A stretch of DNA of 57,802 nucleotides from Kribbella turkmenica (GCF_004348725.1 NZ_SMKR01000021.1:1-57802), one strand, 5' to 3'; positions 28,576-36,902 are shown, counted from the first letter of the stretch. Numbers and translations are program-made. The notes: generated by a model from the sequence alone, not told the origin.

Positions 28576-28612
28576 TTCCTTCACTGCCTTTCCGCCCCGA
28601 CAAGTGAAGGAG
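28576..28612 (+). promoter_or_regulatory. Leader hairpin sequestering the LPMO ribosome binding site
   Basis: Perfect arms CCTTCACT (28578-28585) and AGTGAAGG (28603-28610), extended by one A-U and one G-U pair. The 3' arm contains most of the Shine-Dalgarno GAAGGAG. The 17-base loop contains TCCGCCCCG, also found in the loop of the next leader at 29272-29284. A 12-bp palindrome GAAGGCGCCTTC (28567-28578) overlaps the 5' side and could form an alternative fold. Confidence 0.65.
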
Positions 28613-28620
28613 TTGTCCGC

Positions 28621-29220
28621 ATGCTCCGATTACGCAAACTCAGCCTGGCCGGAATCGCCGTCGGCGCGCTCGCGCTCGCGGTCAGCACGTCGGTCCCGCT
28701 GGCGTACGGCCACGGGTACACGACCGGTCCGACCAGTCGTGCCAAGCACTGCCAGAACGGCACCGTGCAGAACTGCGGCCAGATCCAGTGGGAACCGCAG
28801 AGCGTCGAAGGACCCAAGGGCTTCCCGGCCGCCGGACCGGCCGACGGCAAGCTCTGCTCGGCCGGACTGGCGCAATTCGCCGAACTGGACGACCAGCGCG
28901 GGGGAGCGTGGCCGGCCGAGCAGTTGACCGCCGGTCAGAGCTACAACTTCCGCTGGTACCTGACGGCGCCGCACGCGACGACCGACTTCAAGTACTACAT
29001 CACCAAACAGGGCTGGAACCAGAACGCCCCGCTGACCCGGTCGGCGCTCGACCTCAACCCGTTCCTGACCGTCACCATGAACGGCGCGCGGCCGGCGAAC
29101 AACGTCAGCCATCCCGGCACCGTGCCGGGCGGCCGGACCGGACGGCACATGATCCTCGCCGTCTGGACCATCCACGACACGGCGAACGCCTTCTACCAGT
29201 GTTCGGATGTTCGTTTCTGA
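28621..29220 (+). CDS. Secreted lytic polysaccharide monooxygenase (AA10)
   Basis: A 199-residue secreted copper enzyme. A signal peptide (residues 1-30, ending AYG) leaves His31 at the mature N-terminus, as needed for the histidine brace; the second copper His is His118 in APHATTDFKYYIT and the axial aromatic is Phe191 near NAFYQCSD. Cysteines at 44, 52, 79 and 194 fit disulphides. There is no carbohydrate-binding module. It should oxidise chitin or cellulose; which one is not shown. ATG 28621 has GAAGGAG 8 bases upstream, but this site is within a hairpin, so translation may be regulated. Confidence 0.93.
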   Translation: MLRLRKLSLAGIAVGALALAVSTSVPLAYGHGYTTGPTSRAKHCQNGTVQNCGQIQWEPQSVEGPKGFPAAGPADGKLCSAGLAQFAELDDQRGGAWPAEQLTAGQSYNFRWYLTAPHATTDFKYYITKQGWNQNAPLTRSALDLNPFLTVTMNGARPANNVSHPGTVPGGRTGRHMILAVWTIHDTANAFYQCSDVRF

Positions 29221-29259
29221 GTCAACCGGACGTTTCGTCAATATTTTTCACGGGAAGTG

Positions 29260-29296
29260 CACTCCTTGAAATATCCGCCCCGTCTTTCAAGGAGTG
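29260..29296 (+). promoter_or_regulatory. Leader hairpin sequestering the ribosome binding site of the M15-like gene
   Basis: Perfect 12-bp arms CACTCCTTGAAA (29260-29271) and TTTCAAGGAGTG (29285-29296). The Shine-Dalgarno AAGGAG (29289-29294) is fully paired. The 13-base loop contains TCCGCCCCG, identical to the loop core of the LPMO leader, while the apical stem differs with compensating changes. Confidence 0.7.
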
Positions 29297-29301
29297 TCCC
29301 C

Positions 29302-29805
29302 ATGAGATCTGTCCTCCGCCGGGCCCTCGTCCCGGTCGTCGCCGTCCTGGCCGGCCTGCTGCCCGGTGTGGTCGCGGTCGAACAGGCCGCCGCGGTCACG
29401 AAGATGACGCACTCGCAGGCGGCGTCGATCTTCCGGGCCGCCGGGCTCACCTGGTCGTCCAGCGGTGGGTGCTCGGACTGGAACAACCCGACCTGTACGT
29501 CGTTCACCAACATCAACGACAGCACCGTGTACGGCGTTCGCACGCTGAAGCAGGCGAGTGGGTGCGCGGTGAACATCACCGGCGGGACCGAGGTCGGGCA
29601 CGCGTCCGGAACCTACAGCCACCGCAACGGCTACAAGGTCGACATCTCGGTCTACACCTGTGTCAGCAACTACATCCGCAACACCTTCACCCGGATCGCG
29701 GACCGCGGTGACGGTGCCCAGCAGTGGCGGTCCGGCGCGGGCAACATCTACGCGAACGAGGGCAACCACTGGGACATCCTGTACTACAACTGCGGAGGCT
29801 GCTGA
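29302..29805 (+). CDS. Secreted M15-like metallopeptidase (D-Ala-D-Ala carboxypeptidase fold)
   Basis: A 167-residue exported protein. Residues 1-31 form a signal peptide (RR, hydrophobic core, AAA). The mature part has several cysteines and a zinc-site pattern of the M15/LAS peptidases: SHRNGYKVD with His107 and Asp114, and NHWDI with His156. The family cleaves peptidoglycan stem peptides, but substrate is inferred. ATG 29302 is chosen because AAGGAG precedes it by 7 bases and the signal peptide starts there; that ribosome site is locked in the leader hairpin. It follows the LPMO gene by 81 bp. Confidence 0.75.
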   Translation: MRSVLRRALVPVVAVLAGLLPGVVAVEQAAAVTKMTHSQAASIFRAAGLTWSSSGGCSDWNNPTCTSFTNINDSTVYGVRTLKQASGCAVNITGGTEVGHASGTYSHRNGYKVDISVYTCVSNYIRNTFTRIADRGDGAQQWRSGAGNIYANEGNHWDILYYNCGGC

Positions 29806-29890
29806 CGAGACCAGCCGCGCTCCGTGGGGAGTGTGGCTGGTGGTGCGAGGCACTGATCGGTGTGGGATGCCGGGGGACTAGGCTCTGGGT

Positions 29891-30190
29891 GTGATCACTG
29901 AAGTGTCCGGCCACACCCTGCTGGTGTTCGTCGGCATCCCCGCACTGGTCCTCGCGGTGGTGGCGCTGCTGGTCTTCGCGCCGTCCATCGCGAACGGACC
30001 GCGCTACCGCCCGGGCCTGTCCTGGTGGGCGCCGCCGGTCTGGATCAACGGGCCGACCGCCACCAAGCCCGACCCCGCCAAACTCCCCGACCAGCACAGT
30101 CTGCCCGAGCTGCCTGCCGCACCGGGCGCCACCGCGAGCGCCGGTGCAGGCGTCGCCCGTTCGACCGGAGGCGCAAGTGCCAGCTGGTGA
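29891..30190 (+). CDS. Small single-pass membrane protein
   Basis: A 99-residue protein: one transmembrane helix at about residues 11-29 (LLVFVGIPALVLAVVALLVF), a short YRPG..WWAPPVW segment, then a Pro/Ala/Gly-rich tail. Function unknown; the type is common in actinobacteria beside DUF5130 genes, as here. TAGGCT at 29879-29884 ends 6 bases before the GTG start, suggesting a leaderless mRNA. It overlaps the next gene by 14 bp. Confidence 0.75.
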   Translation: MITEVSGHTLLVFVGIPALVLAVVALLVFAPSIANGPRYRPGLSWWAPPVWINGPTATKPDPAKLPDQHSLPELPAAPGATASAGAGVARSTGGASASW

Positions 30191-30575
30191 CGCATTCACC
30201 CCGGACCAGCTCTACGACATCGAGAAGGCCGTCCGGCACGCCGAAGAGGTCTCCGGCCTGCACTTCTCCGTGTACGTCGGTGGAGCCGACTCCGAGACGC
30301 GCCCGTTCGCGCTGGAGCTGCTGAACGAGCTCGACGACCCGGACCACACCGTCCTGGTGTACGTCGACCCGGCCGGGCGCCGGCTGGAGATCGTCACCGG
30401 CGCGGTCGCCAAGCGTCAGCTCTCCGACGCCGCGGCCGGGCTGGCCGCGCTGTCCATGCAGACGTCGTTCGCCACCGGCGACCTGACCGGCGGTCTGGTC
30501 ACCGGCGTCCAGCAGCTGGGCGAGCACGCTCACCAGGCGCCGCTGCTGCACGCGAACGAGCCGCACAAGCAGTGA
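30177..30575 (+). CDS. DUF5130 (TPM-like) domain protein
   Basis: A 132-residue protein: TPDQLYDIEKAVRHAEEVSG then FSVYVGG and VLVYVDPAGRRLEIVTG, matching the DUF5130/TPM-like alpha-beta fold. No signal peptide. The role is unknown; the TPM fold occurs in proteins linked to membranes or chaperone-like activity. GTG 30177 is chosen because GGAGG lies 5 bases upstream; GTG 30144 is a weaker alternative. It overlaps its neighbours on both sides and so belongs to one operon with the small membrane protein and the GNAT gene. Confidence 0.8.
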   Translation: MPAGDAFTPDQLYDIEKAVRHAEEVSGLHFSVYVGGADSETRPFALELLNELDDPDHTVLVYVDPAGRRLEIVTGAVAKRQLSDAAAGLAALSMQTSFATGDLTGGLVTGVQQLGEHAHQAPLLHANEPHKQ

Positions 30576-31141
30576 GCCGTCTGGTCCAGCCGCACCGCAT
30601 GGACTTGGGCGACGTCGTCCTGCGCCCGTTCGTCTGGACCGACGAGCCTGCGGTCGCGGAAGCGCTCCGTGATCCGGACATCCTCCGCTGGACCGCGGGT
30701 ACGGCGGTGATCCGCACGCCCGGAGACCAGCGGGCGAAGCGGTGGCTCGAGCCGCGGATCGACGGCTGGGCCCGCGGCAGCGCGGTGTTCGCGGTCGCGG
30801 ACGCTGACGGCGATCAGGTGCTCGGCAGTGTGTCGGTGCGCGACGTCGGCCGCGTTCCCGACCAGGCGGTCGTGGCGTACTGGGTCAGCCCGGCCGCCCG
30901 CGGCCGCCGGCTTGCGGCTCGCGCGCTGGATGCGGCAGCCCGCTGGGCCTTCGCGAACGACGGACTGGGCCTGCACAGGTTGTCGCTCGATCACGCACTC
31001 GTCAACGAGGGCTCATGCCGCGTGGCGACGTACGCCGGGTTCGCGTTGGAAGGCACGATGCGCGACTACTACGTCGAACCTACGGGCCGGCGGCACGACT
31101 CCCACCTGCACGCGCGTCTGGCGACCGACCCGGTCGGCTAG
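30572..31141 (+). CDS. GNAT-family N-acetyltransferase (RimJ/RimL type)
   Basis: A 189-residue acetyltransferase: VVLRPFVWTDEPAVAEALRD at the N-terminus, AYWVSPAARGRRLAARAL as acetyl-CoA loop (RGRRLA), and HRLSLDHALVNEGSCRVATY as in RimJ/RimL-like enzymes. These acetylate protein N-termini or small amines. The GTG start overlaps the DUF5130 stop (GTGA). It converges on the next gene with a 4-bp overlap. Confidence 0.88.
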   Translation: MSRLVQPHRMDLGDVVLRPFVWTDEPAVAEALRDPDILRWTAGTAVIRTPGDQRAKRWLEPRIDGWARGSAVFAVADADGDQVLGSVSVRDVGRVPDQAVVAYWVSPAARGRRLAARALDAAARWAFANDGLGLHRLSLDHALVNEGSCRVATYAGFALEGTMRDYYVEPTGRRHDSHLHARLATDPVG

Positions 31142-31893
31142 TTCTGGCTCGCTGCGGGAGCGATCGCCGGCTCGAAGGTGGGGCAGGCGGAGTTGCTGTG
31201 AGCGGCCTGGGTCTTGGGTGCGGAGCACTGGTCCAGCATCTGCGCCGATGACCGGCCCGGGCCGAGGTAGACGATCCACGTGTCGGTGACCGGCTCCATG
31301 GAGCTGTTCGCGATTCCCGGGTACTGACCGTCGACCAGCATCGCCTTGGCCGGGACGCCGGCGGTGATCATCCTGACCGCGGTGGCCCTGGCCAACCCTT
31401 CGGCGTCCATGCCGACGTCGGTCGGATACTTCTCCATCACGACGATCCATTGGCCGCGCCGGAAGACCGGTGAGTCCGGGCCGGTATCCGGGGTCAAGGT
31501 CGGCTGAGCCGTGGTCTTGGGCGCCGCCGAGGAGGCCGGCGGCTTGCGATCCGCCTTGGCGGTGTTGACCGAGGGGGACGGGTCCGAGCTCCGGGTCGGG
31601 ACGGTCGGCGCCGGTGCGGCCGCGCCACCGTCGACGGCGGCGCCGATCCGCAGACCCTCGTCCGTCGGCGGTGCCGACGACCCGCGGGTCAGGATGAGCG
31701 CGAACACGGCGATCATCGCGGCCGCGGCCACGATCGCCGCACCGACCGCGCTGTGCGAGCGCTGGGGTTTGCGTGAGTGGCTGTGTGGAGGTTCGGTCCG
31801 CTGCCGGGCGGTGCTCTTGTGACCTCGGGAGGGGCTTTTGTGCTGGCTCCGGCCGGCGCGGGTGGGCGGCCGCCGGTGATCCACGGGTGTCAC
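31138..31893 (-). CDS. Membrane-anchored protein with SPOR-like C-terminal domain
   Basis: A 251-residue protein. Residues 1-48 are very basic and polar (cytoplasmic), 49-68 form one transmembrane helix (VGAAIVAAAAMIAVFALIL), 70-150 are a Pro/Ala/Thr/Ser linker, and the last ~95 residues read GQWIVVMEKYPTD..DTWIVYLGPGRSSAQ, a pattern like the SPOR fold, which binds denuded peptidoglycan at division sites. This is inference from a weak pattern. GTG 31893 has GGGGAGGGA upstream. No neighbour explains the role. Confidence 0.65.
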   Translation of the reverse strand: MTPVDHRRPPTRAGRSQHKSPSRGHKSTARQRTEPPHSHSRKPQRSHSAVGAAIVAAAAMIAVFALILTRGSSAPPTDEGLRIGAAVDGGAAAPAPTVPTRSSDPSPSVNTAKADRKPPASSAAPKTTAQPTLTPDTGPDSPVFRRGQWIVVMEKYPTDVGMDAEGLARATAVRMITAGVPAKAMLVDGQYPGIANSSMEPVTDTWIVYLGPGRSSAQMLDQCSAPKTQAAHSNSACPTFEPAIAPAASQN

Positions 31894-32124
31894 GGCAAGG
31901 GTCCCTCCCCGGCTTCCCTTGGTGCGGATAGTGCGTGCAGCTTAAACCGAACCATCCGGTCGGTGAGTAGTGCTCACGCGATGAAGAATCCCCATCGCCA
32001 GAAGGAATCGCACCCCGGAGTCGCGGCTTCACTTTCCGCCAGAGAACAATCGTTTGATGGTTACCGGCCGCACTTGCGCCAGCACGGTCCGGGTCCGCGG
32101 AGCGGTGGCGCGAATCCGCTCTGG
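31894..32124. other. 231-bp intergenic region
   Basis: It contains the promoter of the SPOR-like gene on the minus strand and no convincing open frame. GTGAG-TAGTG-CTCAC near 31971 is a small dyad of unclear value. GC content drops slightly relative to its surroundings. Confidence 0.4.
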
Positions 32125-32655
32125 CTAGGTGCCGGACGGGATCCCGGTCTGCTTGGGCTGGGGCCGCGTGTCGAGGGCGTCGTCCAGCCACGCGTCCACG
32201 TCGACCTGGGCGCTGAGGATGTGTTTCACGTACGACGTCCGTTCGTGGCTCAACACCTCGAGCTCCCACACGCACGGTGCCGCGCCGATCGGCGCGGGTC
32301 GCAGGTCGTCGACGTCCATGCCGCTGAAGATGCTCAGCCGGGACTGGAAGTCCTTCGCCCAGCTCTGCACGACCAGGTAGATCCCGTCGTCGCCGAGGTG
32401 GAGTACGACGACGCCCAGCCCGACAGCTCCCATCGCGTCGTCGAACTCGAGTTGGCGGGACGCGGTGGCCCCGGCGACCTCGACCATTTGGTCGTCCCAC
32501 TGTCGTCCGCGAGCGGTGATGATGTACGGCTTCACCAGGCGATGCGGGTAGCGCCAAGGCATCAGGGGAGTGACGGGGCGAGGGCGGTACGCCTCAGCCA
32601 GTCCGGTCAGCGCAACAGCTGCCGCACCGGCGAGGGCGGGGTCAGAAGCGGGCAC
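32125..32655 (-). CDS. Hypothetical protein
   Basis: A 176-residue protein I do not recognise. The middle has regular alternating strands (GVVVLHLGDDGIYLVVQSW, LEVLSHERTSYVKHILS), so it is probably a folded alpha-beta protein without membrane segments or signal peptide. GTG 32655 has AAGACT ending 6 bases upstream and no Shine-Dalgarno. Codon bias is normal for the window, supporting a real gene. It lies downstream of pepN on the same strand, separated by a terminator. Confidence 0.7.
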   Translation of the reverse strand: MPASDPALAGAAAVALTGLAEAYRPRPVTPLMPWRYPHRLVKPYIITARGRQWDDQMVEVAGATASRQLEFDDAMGAVGLGVVVLHLGDDGIYLVVQSWAKDFQSRLSIFSGMDVDDLRPAPIGAAPCVWELEVLSHERTSYVKHILSAQVDVDAWLDDALDTRPQPKQTGIPSGT

Positions 32656-32691
32656 CCGACCAGTCTTACCTCAGGCCGGTCCAACACAACA

Positions 32692-32718
32692 CCGGCGGTC
32701 TCAGCACGAGACCGCCGG
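32692..32718 (-). terminator. Hairpin terminator after pepN
   Basis: Perfect 11-bp stem CCGGCGGTCTC with loop AGCAC, 9 bases beyond the pepN stop. Confidence 0.85.
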
Positions 32719-32726
32719 CGCCGTGT

Positions 32727-35297
32727 TCAGCTCGCGTCGCGGGCCTGCGCGGCCAGCGCGCGGGTCAGGTCGGCCTGGGCCTCGCTGACGTAGCGCAGGG
32801 TCGGAGCGTCCACCGACGACGCCTCCGCGGACAGCCAGGTCGTGAGCGCGTCGAGCGTCGCCTGCTCGGCCAGGTTGCGCGGCGAGAGGTAGACGAGCAC
32901 GTTCTCACCCATCGACGAGCCGAGGCGGGTGTAGACGTCCTTGGCCGCGCTCAGGTACTTCTCGACGTACGGCCGCAGGAGCTCCTCCTGGCCTGGCTGC
33001 TGGAAGCCGAGGATGGTCCGGAACTGGGTCTCGTTCGGGGTGTCGCCGGACTCGACCGCGATCCGCCACGCCTCTTCCTTGGCCTCGGGGGTCGGTCGGG
33101 CGGCGCGCGCCTGGGCGGCCCGCTCCTGGCCGGTGATGGTGGTGTCCCGGGTGAGCTCGTCGTCGATCTCGTCGGCGCCGATCCGGCCGAGCCGGGCCAG
33201 TGCGACGATCAGCGTCCAGCGGAGATCGGTGTCGACCACCAGGCCGGGTGGTAGGTCGCGGTCGTCGAGCCAGGCGGCCAGCCGGTCCGCGCCGGCCTCG
33301 GAGTACACCGCGGAGCTGTACGCCCGGGCGAATGCGAGCTGGTGGTCACTGCCCTGCTCGGCGGCGGCCAGCAGCTCCGCCACTGCCTCCTCGAACTGAG
33401 CCCGCAGGGACGGCCGGTTCTCCGGGGCGGAGTACAGGTTGATCGCGCTGGTCGCCTGGTTCAGCAGGGACCGTACGCCGGTCAGGTCGGTCTCGGCCCT
33501 GATCCCGCGCAGCACGATGCCGACGTACTGGCTGGCCGGCATCTCCGCGTCGCGGGTCATGTCCCAGGCCGCACCCCAGGCAAGGGCCCGGGGCAACGAC
33601 TCGGTCAGCTGGTCGATCGACTCGACCAGTGTGGCCCGGGACCGCTCGTCCAGCCGGATCTTGGCGTAGGTGAGGTCGTCGTCGTTCAGCAGCACCAGGT
33701 CCGGCTGGGTCGCGCCGACCAGTTCGGCGAGCTCCGTGCGCGGTCCGTCGATGTCCACCTCGAACCGCTCGGTCCGCACGAGGCCTTCGTCGGTACGGCG
33801 GTAGAGACCGACCGCGAGCCGGTGGGGCCGCAGGACCGGGAAGTTCTCGGCCGCGGTCTGCTCGATCGCGAACGACGTGAAGGCGTCCTCGGCGTCGACC
33901 GAGAAGTCGGCGCGCAGCGTGTTCACCCCGGCCGTCCGCAGCCAGCGCTCGGTCCAGTCGTCCAGGTCCCGCCCGGACGCCTTCTCCAGCGGCTTGAGCA
34001 GGTCGGCCAGCTCGGTGTTGCCGAACGCGTGGTCGGAGAAGTACTCCTTCAGCGCGGTGATGAAAGTCTCCTCACCGACGAACGCGACCAGCTGCCGCAG
34101 CGTGGAGGCGCCCTTGGCGTAGGTGATGCCGTCGAAGTTCACCTCGACCGCGTGGAAGTCGACCATGTCGGCCGCGATCGGGTGCGTCGAGGGCAGCTGG
34201 TCCTGCCGGTAGGCCCAGTTCTTGCGCGCGTTGCAGAAGGTCGTCCAGGCACCGGCGTACTTGGTGGTGGCCACCGCCTGGGCCCAGTGGCTGGCCCACT
34301 CCGCGAACGACTCGTTCAGCCAGAGGTCGTCCCACCAGGTCATCGTGACCAGGTCGCCGAACCACATGTGGGCGAGCTCGTGCAGGACCGTGTTGGCGCG
34401 GGCTTCCATCTCCGCGTGCGTCGTCCGGCTGCGGAACAGGTACTCGTCCCGCAGCGTCACGCAGCCCGCGTTCTCCATCGCGCCCATGTTGTACTCCGGC
34501 ACGAACGCCTGGTCGTACTTGTGGAACGGGTACGGCGTCCCGAAGGCGCGCTCGAACAGCTCGAAGCCCTGCTTGGTCACCTCGAACAGGTCGTCGACGT
34601 CGAGGGCGTCCTTCAGCGACGGCCGGCACAGCAGCGACAGCGGGTAGCTGCCGTGCGGTCCCTCGTAGGTGTCGGTGACGACGTGGTACGGACCGGCGAC
34701 GACGGCGGTGATGTACGTCGACATCCGCTCGGTCGCCGGGAACTCCCAACGGGCGAACTCCTCACCGTTGTCCCCGGTGTACGGCGTGGGCTCGGGCGTC
34801 GGCGCGTTCGAGATGACCACCCAGCGGGCAGGCGCGGACACGGTGAAAGTGAAACGGGCCTTGAGGTCCGGCTGCTCGAAGGTGGTGAACACCCGGCGGG
34901 CGTCCGGCACCTCGAACTGCGTGTAGAGGTAGGTCTCCTTGTCGGCCGGGTCGACCGAGCGGTGCAGCCCTTCACCGGTGCGCGAGTAGGTGCAGTCCGC
35001 GACCACCGTCAGCTCGTTGCGTTCCGCCAGACCGTCCAGCTGGACGCGGGCGCCGTCGTACACCGTGTCCGGGTCGAGCGAGCGGCCGTTCAGGGTCACC
35101 TCCCGCACCTGCTCCGCGATCAGGTCGGCGAAGGTGTTCGCGCCGGCCGTGGCGGCGAAGGTGATCGTGGTGACCGACCGGAAGGTCGGAGCGCCGCTCG
35201 GGGCGTTGGTCAGGTCGAGCTCGATCAGGTACTCGACGTCGCTGACCACCCCGGCACGGGTACGCGCCTCGTCGCGCGTCAGGTTGGTTCCAGGCAT
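32727..35297 (-). CDS. pepN: Aminopeptidase N (M1 family)
   Basis: An 856-residue cytoplasmic zinc aminopeptidase. The zinc site is HELAH at 306-310 with Glu329 in WLNESF; the exopeptidase motif GAMEN is seen in NMGAMENAG about 30 residues earlier. The C-terminal third is the ERAP1-like helical domain. Length is typical of actinobacterial PepN. It trims N-terminal residues from peptides. The ATG is preceded on the minus strand by TAGGAT ending 6 bases away, and no Shine-Dalgarno is present, so the mRNA is likely leaderless. Confidence 0.95.
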   Translation of the reverse strand: MPGTNLTRDEARTRAGVVSDVEYLIELDLTNAPSGAPTFRSVTTITFAATAGANTFADLIAEQVREVTLNGRSLDPDTVYDGARVQLDGLAERNELTVVADCTYSRTGEGLHRSVDPADKETYLYTQFEVPDARRVFTTFEQPDLKARFTFTVSAPARWVVISNAPTPEPTPYTGDNGEEFARWEFPATERMSTYITAVVAGPYHVVTDTYEGPHGSYPLSLLCRPSLKDALDVDDLFEVTKQGFELFERAFGTPYPFHKYDQAFVPEYNMGAMENAGCVTLRDEYLFRSRTTHAEMEARANTVLHELAHMWFGDLVTMTWWDDLWLNESFAEWASHWAQAVATTKYAGAWTTFCNARKNWAYRQDQLPSTHPIAADMVDFHAVEVNFDGITYAKGASTLRQLVAFVGEETFITALKEYFSDHAFGNTELADLLKPLEKASGRDLDDWTERWLRTAGVNTLRADFSVDAEDAFTSFAIEQTAAENFPVLRPHRLAVGLYRRTDEGLVRTERFEVDIDGPRTELAELVGATQPDLVLLNDDDLTYAKIRLDERSRATLVESIDQLTESLPRALAWGAAWDMTRDAEMPASQYVGIVLRGIRAETDLTGVRSLLNQATSAINLYSAPENRPSLRAQFEEAVAELLAAAEQGSDHQLAFARAYSSAVYSEAGADRLAAWLDDRDLPPGLVVDTDLRWTLIVALARLGRIGADEIDDELTRDTTITGQERAAQARAARPTPEAKEEAWRIAVESGDTPNETQFRTILGFQQPGQEELLRPYVEKYLSAAKDVYTRLGSSMGENVLVYLSPRNLAEQATLDALTTWLSAEASSVDAPTLRYVSEAQADLTRALAAQARDAS

Positions 35298-35408
35298 GTC
35301 CGCATCCTATGCACCTGGCTGTCGGCTTCGCCGAGGGTTTCCCCGCGACATTGGGTATTGGATACCAGACCGGTACCTACGATTCTTCAACTTTGTATGA
35401 TGGTGAAT

Positions 35409-36005
35409 ATGACTGCCTCTGCCGATTTCTGGTTCGACCCGGCCTGCCCCTGGGCCTGGATGACGTCCCGCTGGATGCTCGAGGTCGAGCAGGTCCGGGA
35501 CGTGACGACGACCTGGCACGTGATGAGCCTGGCCATTCTGAACGCGGACCGCGACGACCACGATGCCAACTGGCAGCGCAAACTCGGTGTGGTCCGGGTG
35601 CTGACCGCCGCCGAGCAGGCGCACGGCAACGAGGTCCTGCTGCCCCTCTACACCGCCCTCGGCAACCGCATCCACGTCGAAGGCCGCGGCCTCGGCGGTG
35701 ACGGCGTACTCGAGGAATCGCTCGCCGAAGCCGGCCTGCCCGCGTCGCTGATCGAGGCGGCCGGCACCGACCGCCACGACGACGCGCTGCGCAAGTCGCA
35801 CCAGGCCGGGATGGACCTGGTCGGCATGGAGGTCGGCACGCCGGTGATCGCCGTCGAGGGTACCGCCTTCTTCGGTCCCGTGGTCACGCCCGCCCCGAAG
35901 GGCGAGGCGGCCGGCAAACTCTGGGACGGCGTCCGCCTGGTGGCCGGCACCGACGGCTTCTTCGAGATCAAGCGGACCCGTGACCGCGGGCCCGTCTTCG
36001 ACTGA
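35409..36005 (+). CDS. Mycothiol-dependent nitroreductase-like thioredoxin-fold protein (Rv2466c family)
   Basis: A 198-residue DsbA/FrnE-like protein. ADFWFDPACPWAWMTSRW contains the CPWA active site (one resolving Cys replaced), and HVMSLAILN, EQAHG, LYTALGNRIH, LRKSHQAGMD and GTPVIAVEG follow in the same order as mycobacterial Rv2466c. That enzyme uses mycothiol and responds to oxidative stress. ATG 35409 is chosen because TATGAT ends 7 bases upstream; ATG 35397/35400 are alternatives in frame. Divergent from pepN. Confidence 0.9.
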   Translation: MTASADFWFDPACPWAWMTSRWMLEVEQVRDVTTTWHVMSLAILNADRDDHDANWQRKLGVVRVLTAAEQAHGNEVLLPLYTALGNRIHVEGRGLGGDGVLEESLAEAGLPASLIEAAGTDRHDDALRKSHQAGMDLVGMEVGTPVIAVEGTAFFGPVVTPAPKGEAAGKLWDGVRLVAGTDGFFEIKRTRDRGPVFD

Positions 36006-36094
36006 TTCCGTCTCTCGTACAGGGGTTGTCTCCGGCCGCGCGCGCGGGTGAAGGTTGCTCACGAAAGAGTCCGTCGAGTGGTGAGTGGTTGCCG

Positions 36095-36883
36095 ATGACG
36101 TTGCGTGACGACCGGCCGGAAATCGTTGCCATACCCGCGGGAGTGACGGCCGGGTACGCCGTCTTCGATCGAAGTACCGGACGGTTCGTCCAGCAGCACA
36201 ACGCCGATCACCGGTTTCGTTCGGCGTCCGTGGTCAAGCTGCTGATCGCGCTCGACTACCTCTGGGACCGCGCGCCGGAGTACGACGTGCCGGCCGCGGA
36301 CCGGGCCCGGCTCGACGTGATGCTGCGCAGCAGTGACGACGACGCGGCGAGCTACTACTGGGACGAGCTCGGTGGTGCCACGATCGTCGACCGGATGGTG
36401 CGGCGGCTCGGCCTGACACACACGGCCGGGCCGCCTGCCACCCATCCGGGCTTCTGGGGGTACGTCGCGATCACGGCCGCGGACACGGTCCGGATCTACC
36501 GCTACCTCCTAGACGGAGCACCTGCACCAGTGCGCACTTTGGTGATGGGGCTGCTGCACCGGCCAACCAGACTCGGCACCGACGGCTTCGACCAGTTCTT
36601 CGGGATCGCGTCGGCTTGCCCGGAGGACTTCAGCATCAAGCAGGGCTGGTCCGGCTTTCTCGGGTCGAGCGGATACGGCTCCGACCGGGTTGAACCCCGG
36701 GACAGCGCCGTCGACCTGCGCAGTGATGCCCTGCACACCACGGGCACTGCCGGGCCGGCCGACCGGACCGTCGTCGCGCTGTACACGCTGCATCCGCCCG
36801 GGACGCCGTACGAGAAGGCGTACGCCGAGGTGACCCGGATGACCGAGTCGCTGACCGTGCCCGGCGTGCGGGACCGTCGGTAG
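36095..36883 (+). CDS. Serine hydrolase of the class A beta-lactamase fold
   Basis: A 262-residue protein with SxxK at Ser45-Lys48 (RSASVVKLLIALDYLW), an SDN-like SSDDDAASYY and a KTG-like KQGWSG near residue 199. These are the three catalytic elements of penicillin-recognising hydrolases. No signal peptide is visible from ATG 36095, so export is uncertain; a longer TTG start at 36026 also gives no clear signal. Activity on beta-lactams should not be assumed; many such actinobacterial proteins have unknown substrates. It lies 19 bp before rpiB. Confidence 0.78.
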   Translation: MTLRDDRPEIVAIPAGVTAGYAVFDRSTGRFVQQHNADHRFRSASVVKLLIALDYLWDRAPEYDVPAADRARLDVMLRSSDDDAASYYWDELGGATIVDRMVRRLGLTHTAGPPATHPGFWGYVAITAADTVRIYRYLLDGAPAPVRTLVMGLLHRPTRLGTDGFDQFFGIASACPEDFSIKQGWSGFLGSSGYGSDRVEPRDSAVDLRSDALHTTGTAGPADRTVVALYTLHPPGTPYEKAYAEVTRMTESLTVPGVRDRR

Positions 36884-36902
36884 GAGGTGCGAGACTTCGG
36901 CC

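Noticed and set aside
28567..28578. GAAGGCGCCTTC palindrome as an operator
   Set aside because: Perfect, but only 12 bp and overlapping the leader stem; more likely part of an alternative RNA fold. No second copy was seen nearby.
29257..29301. Upstream GTG start for the M15-like protein
   Set aside because: It would read through the leader hairpin and put 15 residues ahead of a good signal peptide. ATG 29302 has a fitting AAGGAG.
33342..35396. Long plus-strand open frame leading into the Rv2466c-like gene
   Set aside because: Antisense to pepN. Only the end from 35409 shows a real protein, and a start there is supported by the TATGAT box.
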